17,952 nt of DNA, taken from assembly GCA_964462585.1 (NCBI GenBank), contig CAYXAK010000040.1:1-17952 (forward strand), given 5' to 3'. Made by a program: the position numbers and the translations under genes. This stretch comes from Halarsenatibacter sp964462585 (GTDB taxonomy: Bacteria; Bacillota; Halanaerobiia; Halanaerobiales; Halarsenatibacteraceae). Position 1 is the first letter of the stretch. Each line of letters opens with the position of its first letter. Positions 13,037 to 17,952 of this stretch are shown piece after piece. Under the pieces are notes generated by a model. That model saw only the letters and a list, made by a program, of their open reading frames with translations, was not told where the DNA came from and did not search any database.

Positions 13037-14416
13037 CTATTCAGCTATCCACTCTATTCCCATCTTGATCAGTTTGGAACGCCGGGGACGGCCCGTTTTG
13101 TTATCCCAGCCCATCATCTCGTAGTAGGTCTCCACTGCTTCCTTGAATTCTTCTCTATCGATGGCCAGCTCTCCCTCGTTGATGCCATCGGCAAAATCCT
13201 CAAAGAATTTATCTGCAAGGCTGTCATCCTCAACAGTAAAGCCAGCTTTATAGTTAAACTCCCGGGCCATATCTATGCTCCTCTCAGCCGCATCCATCAG
13301 CTCCTGATAGGTGATGAACTCACCTGTTACAGCCTTGATTAGATCCTGCAGCTGTTCCAGATCTACGGGACCTGAAGGCACATAGCCGAAACAGCAGCAG
13401 CCCAGTATATCTATCAGCGTCCAGTAGATATTGAGATTGTAAAAGAGCCTCAGCTTATCACCCTCCAGACTGAGGGGATCGACGGTATCATATAGGCCCA
13501 GAGGTTTCAGCGATTTCAGACCATAGCTATCCTCCAGGGCAAAATCGGTATCATGAGGGGCTTTCATATGGTCTGCACCGTAGCTGGCCAGTGAATACTG
13601 CAGCCCGACACCGGTCTTCACCCGGGGATCATGCATGGGAATCTCCTGTCCCTTGACATGATGGACATACTCTTCCGCACCGGGGCCTATCTTCTGGGAG
13701 GCTCTGACACTGCCCTCGGCCAGCAGATCACCTATACCCTCACGGCGGGCGATCTTTTTGATCAGGGGAAGGACCACATCTTCGTTGCCAAATTCCAGTT
13801 CCAGACCGTCACAGTCCTCTTTTGTGAGCAGATCGTTCTCATAGCATTCCATGGCAAAGGCTATAGTCATACCGGTGGAGATGGTATCAAGTGTATACCT
13901 GTTGCAGAGCTCGTTGGCCTTGGCGATAATCTCCTTGCTGTCAACCTCCAGTGTTGAGCCCAAAGCTCCCACAGTCTCATATTCCGGTCCACCGTAGCGG
14001 GGATCCACCTCTATTTCTCCTTCGACCTCCACCACCCGCTTGCAGCGGATGGGACAGGCATAACAGCCCCTGCCCTCTTTGGCATAGGATTCCTGCCAGC
14101 TTTCGGCATCTATGCTGTCCACACCCTCAAATTCACCCTTATTCCAGTTGCGAGTGGGCAGTGCTCCCTGTTCCTGGTTGCCGCGGACGGATCGCCAGGT
14201 GCCATCTTCATGCAGTGTCCGGGCCACGGGAATTTCCATGCCCTCTTTGGCCGTCCAGCGGTTGAGCTCCAGAACCCTATCCTTATCGGCCAGCTCAATG
14301 CCCTGAGTGCCGCGCACAGCTATGGCCTTTAAATTCTTTGAACCCATCACAGCTCCCATGCCGCTGCGTCCGTTGAAATGGCCCAGTTTGTTGGTTATAC
14401 AGGCGTATCTGACCAG
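13037..14416 (-). CDS. Tungsten-type aldehyde:ferredoxin oxidoreductase, C-terminal part after gap
   Basis: The 459 residues cover domains 2 and 3 of an AOR-family enzyme and belong to the same gene as the fragment on the other side of the gap. GRSGMGAVMGSKNLKAIAVRG (17-37) contacts the pterin in known structures. The [4Fe-4S] cluster ligands are C118-x2-C121-x3-C125 (GCYACPIRC) plus a fourth Cys in DILGCCCFG (C341, the middle of three). HHVKGQEIPMHDPR (252-265) is another family block. These cytoplasmic enzymes oxidise aldehydes to acids, or the reverse, with ferredoxin. The aldehyde cannot be predicted. It is co-transcribed with the MoaD-like gene. Confidence 0.93.
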   Translation of the reverse strand: MVRYACITNKLGHFNGRSGMGAVMGSKNLKAIAVRGTQGIELADKDRVLELNRWTAKEGMEIPVARTLHEDGTWRSVRGNQEQGALPTRNWNKGEFEGVDSIDAESWQESYAKEGRGCYACPIRCKRVVEVEGEIEVDPRYGGPEYETVGALGSTLEVDSKEIIAKANELCNRYTLDTISTGMTIAFAMECYENDLLTKEDCDGLELEFGNEDVVLPLIKKIARREGIGDLLAEGSVRASQKIGPGAEEYVHHVKGQEIPMHDPRVKTGVGLQYSLASYGADHMKAPHDTDFALEDSYGLKSLKPLGLYDTVDPLSLEGDKLRLFYNLNIYWTLIDILGCCCFGYVPSGPVDLEQLQDLIKAVTGEFITYQELMDAAERSIDMAREFNYKAGFTVEDDSLADKFFEDFADGINEGELAIDREEFKEAVETYYEMMGWDNKTGRPRRSKLIKMGIEWIAE

Positions 14417-14516
14417 NNNNNNNNNNNNNNNNNNNNNNNNNNNNNNNNNNNNNNNNNNNNNNNNNNNNNNNNNNNNNNNNNNNNNNNNNNNNNNNNNNNN
14501 NNNNNNNNNNNNNNNN
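14417..14516. other. Assembly gap (100 N) inside the aldehyde oxidoreductase gene
   Basis: The flanks do not overlap. By alignment from memory with Pyrococcus furiosus AOR, about 118 residues separate the two fragments, so about 350 bases are missing and the 100 N is a placeholder. Confidence 0.9.
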
Positions 14517-14666
14517 AACCCCGGGATCCATCTCATCGTGCATGTAGTTCAGGGCAAAACCCCGACCTCCAATATACTTTCTGTAGAATTTATCATCCTG
14601 TTCCTCCACCTCCCACTCCTCCTGACCGAGATCAACCCGCAGTATCCTGCCGTTTACTCCCTTCAT
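14517..14666 (-). CDS. Aldehyde:ferredoxin oxidoreductase, N-terminal fragment
   Basis: Fifty residues, MKGVNGRILRVDLG to HDEMDPGV, match the very start of AOR-family proteins, including the YIGGRGFALNY pterin-binding segment (31-41). ATG 14666 is preceded by GGGAGGGGAG at 6 bases. It is the 5' part of the gene continued at 14416, and the two should be read as one interrupted CDS. The upstream flavodoxin stops 84 bases before it, and the space between holds a palindromic candidate operator. Confidence 0.92.
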
Positions 14667-14692
14667 CAAAAACTCCCCTCCCGATTTTACAT

Positions 14693-14707
14693 TTTATGTT
14701 ACATAAA
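14693..14707. promoter_or_regulatory. Perfect 15-bp palindrome upstream of the aldehyde oxidoreductase
   Basis: TTTATGT-T-ACATAAA is a perfect 7-1-7 inverted repeat, 27 bases before the ATG. It sits in an A/T-rich stretch (TATAAG, TAAAAT) where the promoter should lie, so an operator is likely. The regulator is unknown. Confidence 0.5.
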
Positions 14708-14750
14708 TACTTATAATTTACTTCTCGGGTCGGAGGACAATTCCTCCATC

Positions 14751-15221
14751 TCAAACAACCATCCGGGCCACGGTGCGCCCTATCTGGCGGCATTCAGAAA
14801 GAGCCCTTTCATCGGGTTCACCGGTGCTGACAGGTCCATAATGGCCGATATCATGAAATCCTCGCACACAGATGCCGTGTACCAGAAGACCTTTGATGAT
14901 GCTGAGGCAGGCGGTCTCCGAGCCTCCTCCCTCGGTTCCACAGGAGGCAAAGGCAGCGCCTATTTTGCCGGCCAGATCACCGTGGATTTTTATGCTCTCA
15001 TCCAGAAATTCCTTTACCTCTGCTGCCAGTATGCCATAATATGTTGGAGAACCAACGATAATACCCTCGAAATCCTTCAGCCTTTCAGGCTCAAAATCCT
15101 CGACCGAGGCCAGCTCGACCTCACATTCAACATCCGCTTCTCTGGCTCCCTCGCTTACGGCTTCGGCCATCTTCTCGGTATTGCCCGTTCTGCTGTAATA
15201 GAGAACCACTACACTGCTCAT
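14751..15221 (-). CDS. Flavodoxin / NAD(P)H:quinone oxidoreductase-like flavoprotein
   Basis: This 156-residue protein has a flavodoxin fold: VVVLYYSRTGNTEKMAEAV at the N-terminus contains the FMN phosphate-binding loop (SRTGNT, residues 10-15), GIIVGSPTYYGILAAEVKEFLD (about 53-74) the second FMN-contact loop, and GAAFASCGTEGGGSET (about 88-103) the third. The GSPTYYG and SxGTEGGG style is nearer to WrbA-like and multimeric flavodoxin-family proteins than to short-chain flavodoxins. It probably carries electrons from ferredoxin or NAD(P)H. AAAGGGGGC lies 5 bases before the ATG. It is transcribed away from the iron-type ABC transporter; replacement of ferredoxin by flavodoxin under iron limitation would make sense of that, but I see no Fur-like site at its own promoter. 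Confidence 0.88.
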   Translation of the reverse strand: MSSVVVLYYSRTGNTEKMAEAVSEGAREADVECEVELASVEDFEPERLKDFEGIIVGSPTYYGILAAEVKEFLDESIKIHGDLAGKIGAAFASCGTEGGGSETACLSIIKGLLVHGICVRGFHDIGHYGPVSTGEPDERALSECRQIGRTVARMVV

Positions 15222-15275
15222 TTTTAGCCCCCTTTATAGAGTGTGATCTGACTGATCTTTTGAACCTGCAAATTT

Positions 15276-15303
15276 ATTATAACATCATTACTGCCCCCGA
15301 CAA
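15276..15303 (-). promoter_or_regulatory. Promoter of the flavodoxin gene
   Basis: TTGTCG (15303-15298), a 16-base spacer and TATAAT (15281-15276) on the minus strand. The -10 is perfect and the -35 is 4/6. Confidence 0.6.
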
Positions 15304-15327
15304 AAGGGTAATTGTGAATGATAAAAC

Positions 15328-15357
15328 TTGACAGGATAACTCGGTATAATCTATAAT
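15328..15357 (+). promoter_or_regulatory. Promoter of the ABC transporter operon
   Basis: TTGACA (15328-15333), an 18-base spacer and TATAAT (15352-15357), perfect in both hexamers. A second TATAAT sits inside the spacer at 15345-15350 but is too close to the -35 to use it. Confidence 0.82.
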
Positions 15358-15372
15358 TATCATGGACTGGAG

Positions 15373-15387
15373 TGAAAATGATTTTCA
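15373..15387 (+). promoter_or_regulatory. Fur-like box (7-1-7 palindrome) at the ABC transporter operon
   Basis: TGAAAAT-G-ATTTTCA is a perfect palindrome that differs from the Bacillus-type Fur consensus TGATAAT-N-ATTATCA by one base in each arm. It lies about 9-24 bases after the predicted transcription start and just before the ribosome binding site, a position that would block transcription when occupied. The iron-type transporter downstream fits. Confidence 0.75.
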
Positions 15388-15405
15388 TTGTGAGGGTTTA
15401 TGCAT

Positions 15406-17004
15406 ATGAAGGAAGCCATCTTAAAACCGCTGCAAAAAATACAGGCCAGCTGGGAGGGAGTCTGGCGCGACAATTCCCCTCCAGGTCTGCTGCTTCTGAT
15501 ATCGGCTGTGTCAGCTGTATTGATAGCTCTGCCGATGTTCTACACGCTCTGGCAGGGCATCACAGCCGATCAGAGCAGCTGGGAGCTGCTGCTCAGCCAG
15601 AGAATACCGGCACTTCTCACCAGCACACTGGGCCTGGCAGCTGTGGTCACGGCGGCGGGGCTGATAATAGGTCTGGTCCTGGCCTGGCTGGTGGTGAGGA
15701 CAGACCTGCCCGGGGCCGGTTTTTTCCGCTGGGCTCTGGTCATACCCCTGGCAGTCCCAACCTATGTGGGGGCTTTGAGCTATATAATGGCCTTCGGCCC
15801 CGTGGGTCTGGTGCAGAACTGGTTCGATCTGCCCCTGGACATATTCAGCTTTCCCGGTGTAGCGCTGGTCATGACCGTCTTCACATACCCCTATGTGTTT
15901 CTGATAGCCTCATCCTCACTGGACAGCATCAATCCCCATATGCACGAGATGGCCAGAAGCTGCGGCCTGAGCAGCCGGGAAATATTCAAGAGAGTTGAGC
16001 TGCCGCTGCTGCGGCCGGCACTTGGAGCCGGAGGCTATCTGATCGCACTCTATGTGCTGGCGGATTTCGGGGCTGTATCGATGCTCAGATACGATACCTT
16101 TGCCACCAGCATCTACTTTCAGATGACGGGAAGATTCGACCGGCAGGGAGCCGCCGTGCTGAGCCTGGCCCTCATAACAATCACCTTTATAATGGTCACA
16201 GCCGAATACATCAGCAGAAAAAAAAGATCATATGAGCACGATGTTGAGAGCGAGATAAAAACCCCACGCATAAGCCTGGGCAGGTGGCGCTGGCCCGCCT
16301 TCTTTCTGGTTTTAACCGTCTTTGCTGCCGGTGTGATACTGCCGATAACGGTGCTGGCGGGCTGGTTCCTGCAGGGAATGCAGCAGGGTGTGATCGACTG
16401 GGATATACTGCCATATCTCTATAACAGCCTGCTCAGCTCGGGTGTGGCAGCACTGGCAGCCATGGTGATTTCACTGCCCATGATCTATCTGCGGGTGAGA
16501 TATCCGGGCAAGATCACCTCCACCATCAGCAATCTGGCCTCAACCGGCTATATATTGCCCGGTGTGGTGGTGGCTCTGGGACTCATATCCTTCTTCAATA
16601 ATTATCTGCCCGCACTTTACGGCACACTTGTCGTCTTTCTGCTGTCTTTAATCATCAAATATCTGCCGCTCAGCCTGCAGTCAGGTGAGGCCAACTTTAG
16701 GCTTGTGGCCGAAAAACTGGAAGATGCCGCCCGCGGCATGGGGGTATCGGGCTTCAAACTCCTGAGAAGGGTGGTCCTGCCCCTGGTGCTGCCCGGCCTT
16801 TTAGCCGGAGGAGCGCTGGTCTTTGTCAGCAGCATGAAAGAGCTGACCACGGCGCTGATGCTGAGGCCGGCCGGTTTTGACACACTGGCGGTGAGAATAT
16901 GGCTGCAGGCCTCGGAAGGCTTTTATGCTGAGGCGGCACTGCCGGCTCTGATCCTCATAGCTGTATCAGTGCTGCCCCTGAAACTGATTATCGACAGATT
17001 TTAA
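15406..17004 (+). CDS. Ferric-iron-type ABC transporter permease, fused double-length
   Basis: The 532-residue protein has two permease halves, each with about six membrane helices. Each has its ATPase-contact EAA loop: MARSCGLSSREIFKRVELPLLRPALGAG near the middle of half one and AARGMGVSGFKLLRRVVLPLVLPGLLAGG near the end of half two. This duplicated form is typical of FbpB/SfuB ferric-iron permeases and relatives. ATG 15406 is chosen over 15400 because GAGGG then stands 9 bases away rather than 3. The ATPase gene follows after 22 bases. A Fur-like box upstream supports iron as substrate; related thiamine or phosphonate permeases are the alternative. No periplasmic-type binding protein is encoded in the window. 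Confidence 0.88.
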   Translation: MKEAILKPLQKIQASWEGVWRDNSPPGLLLLISAVSAVLIALPMFYTLWQGITADQSSWELLLSQRIPALLTSTLGLAAVVTAAGLIIGLVLAWLVVRTDLPGAGFFRWALVIPLAVPTYVGALSYIMAFGPVGLVQNWFDLPLDIFSFPGVALVMTVFTYPYVFLIASSSLDSINPHMHEMARSCGLSSREIFKRVELPLLRPALGAGGYLIALYVLADFGAVSMLRYDTFATSIYFQMTGRFDRQGAAVLSLALITITFIMVTAEYISRKKRSYEHDVESEIKTPRISLGRWRWPAFFLVLTVFAAGVILPITVLAGWFLQGMQQGVIDWDILPYLYNSLLSSGVAALAAMVISLPMIYLRVRYPGKITSTISNLASTGYILPGVVVALGLISFFNNYLPALYGTLVVFLLSLIIKYLPLSLQSGEANFRLVAEKLEDAARGMGVSGFKLLRRVVLPLVLPGLLAGGALVFVSSMKELTTALMLRPAGFDTLAVRIWLQASEGFYAEAALPALILIAVSVLPLKLIIDRF

Positions 17005-17026
17005 TTTCAGCGGAGGTGTATTTACA

Positions 17027-17952
17027 ATGGGTATTCTAGATCTTAAAAATGTGAGCAAAACATATGCCGGCCAGGAAGATCCGGCGGTCTGCGATTTCAG
17101 CCTCTCACTGCAGGATGATGAGATCATGACACTGCTGGGACCTTCCGGCTGCGGCAAGACCACAGTTCTGCGGATGATCGCCGGTTTTATAAAGCCCGAG
17201 CAGGGAAGTATCAGTATCAACGGTGAACTGGTGGCCGGAGATGGCAGGATGCTGCCCCCGGAGAAGAGGAGCGTGGGCATGATGTTCCAGGATTATGCCC
17301 TCTTCCCCCATCTGACTGTGGAGGAAAATATAGTTTTCGGCCTGGAAAAAGAGCTCTCCCGGAAAGAAAGAAAAAGAAGAGTTGAGAATCTGCTGGAGAT
17401 GGTGGGTTTGAGCGGTGCCGAAAAAAAGCATCCCCATCAGCTCTCAGGTGGGCAGAAGCAGAGAATTGCACTCTCCCGGGCCTTGAGCAGAGAGCCGGCG
17501 GTGGTGCTGATGGACGAACCCTTCAGCAGTCTGGATGAGAGGATGCGAGAAGGAATGCGCCGCGAGATAAAATCCATACTGAAGAAAAGCGAAACCCCGG
17601 CGATCATAGTCTCACATGACCGTGAAGATGCCTTTTCTCTCTCCGACAGGCTGGCGGTTATGAGAGACGGCAGAATTGAACAGTCGGGAACACCCCGGGA
17701 GATATTCGCCCGGCCCAAAAACAGATTTGTCGCTGATTTTGCCTCCCGCTCCAACCTGGTACAGCTCTCCAGGCTGGAAAATCAGGAAAATGGAAAGGTC
17801 AGGGGGCACTGTCCCCTGGGTGAAGTTTCCCCGCTTCCTCAAAGCTGTATCACAGATGATATTGACTGCGGAACCTCGCTGCTGGCCATCAGGCCAGATG
17901 CCTTTGAGCTTGATCCCCGGGGAGAGATCAGGGCCAGGATAGATGATTATAT
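17027..17952 (+). CDS. Ferric-iron-type ABC transporter ATPase, 3' end cut by window edge
   Basis: The gene gives 308 residues up to the right edge. It has Walker A GPSGCGKTT (38-46), Q-loop Q88 (FQDYALFPHLTVEENI), signature LSGGQKQR (139-146), Walker B VVLMDEP (159-165), D-loop SSLD (167-170) and the switch histidine H197 (IIVSHDRED). From about residue 240 there is a C-terminal regulatory region with RPDAFELD (289-296), as in FbpC/PotA/MalK-type subunits with a TOBE domain. It drives import through the permease encoded upstream. GGAGGTG lies 9-10 bases before the ATG. Typical relatives have about 340-360 residues, so some 40 are missing. Confidence 0.92.
   Translation, partial: MGILDLKNVSKTYAGQEDPAVCDFSLSLQDDEIMTLLGPSGCGKTTVLRMIAGFIKPEQGSISINGELVAGDGRMLPPEKRSVGMMFQDYALFPHLTVEENIVFGLEKELSRKERKRRVENLLEMVGLSGAEKKHPHQLSGGQKQRIALSRALSREPAVVLMDEPFSSLDERMREGMRREIKSILKKSETPAIIVSHDREDAFSLSDRLAVMRDGRIEQSGTPREIFARPKNRFVADFASRSNLVQLSRLENQENGKVRGHCPLGEVSPLPQSCITDDIDCGTSLLAIRPDAFELDPRGEIRARIDDY

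Noticed and set aside
14732..14747. Hairpin GGAGGA-CAAT-TCCTCC after the flavodoxin gene as a terminator
   Set aside because: The 6-bp stem has no T-tract on either strand, so I do not call it a terminator.

Overview
The window looks like a draft-genome scaffold from an anaerobic, Gram-positive-type bacterium (Bacillota/Firmicutes; a salt-adapted Halanaerobiales-like lineage is my best but unproven guess). The reasons are: PyrR with an RNA attenuator, CtsR-type heat-shock operators, strong AGGAGGTG ribosome binding sites with several TTG starts, a tungsten/molybdenum-type aldehyde:ferredoxin oxidoreductase with its MoaD-like partner, and proteins rich in Asp and Glu. Five runs of exactly 100 N interrupt the sequence (4168-4267, 6391-6490, 8264-8363, 12110-12209, 14417-14516). 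Four break genes for real. The one at 6391-6490 is flanked by identical 55-base copies and is almost certainly an assembly artefact.

Layout. Positions 1-1620 (minus): a promoter, PyrR-binding RNA loop and terminator precede pyrR, followed by a PARG-type ADP-ribose glycohydrolase that runs off the left edge; both genes start with TTG. Positions 1703-4730 (minus): hsp20 under a consensus promoter overlapped by a CtsR-like site, then (after a gap) an L-Ala-D/L-Glu-type dipeptide epimerase coupled by a TAATG overlap to a class C beta-lactamase-like serine hydrolase, plausibly a cytoplasmic peptide-recycling pair. Positions 4791-6899 (minus): a DUF71/diphthine-ammonia-ligase-like ATP pyrophosphatase and an MFS transporter that has no ordinary start codon. 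Positions 7021-8978 (plus): a radical SAM protein with a helix-hairpin-helix motif and its usual partner, the DUF4130/TIGR03915 DNA-metabolism protein, both cut by a gap.

Positions 8985-11700 (minus): clpB, convergent with the previous pair at only 6 bases, under a promoter carrying the same CtsR-like element as hsp20. Positions 11691-14707 (minus): the aldehyde:ferredoxin oxidoreductase (broken by a gap), a MoaD/ThiS-like carrier, a small exported protein of unknown function and a DUF3786 protein, ending at a good intrinsic terminator that abuts the clpB operator. Positions 14751-15303 (minus): a flavodoxin. Positions 15328-17952 (plus): a ferric-iron-type ABC transporter (double-length permease and ATPase, the latter cut by the right edge) behind a consensus promoter and a perfect 7-1-7 Fur-like palindrome.

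I did not find a clearly unprecedented system. The most useful results are the collapsed false gap that restores one intact gene, the shared CtsR-like operators of hsp20 and clpB, the complete PyrR attenuator that also governs an ADP-ribose glycohydrolase, the Fur-like box of the iron transporter, and the noncanonical start of the MFS gene. I saw no tRNA, rRNA, CRISPR array or insertion sequence.
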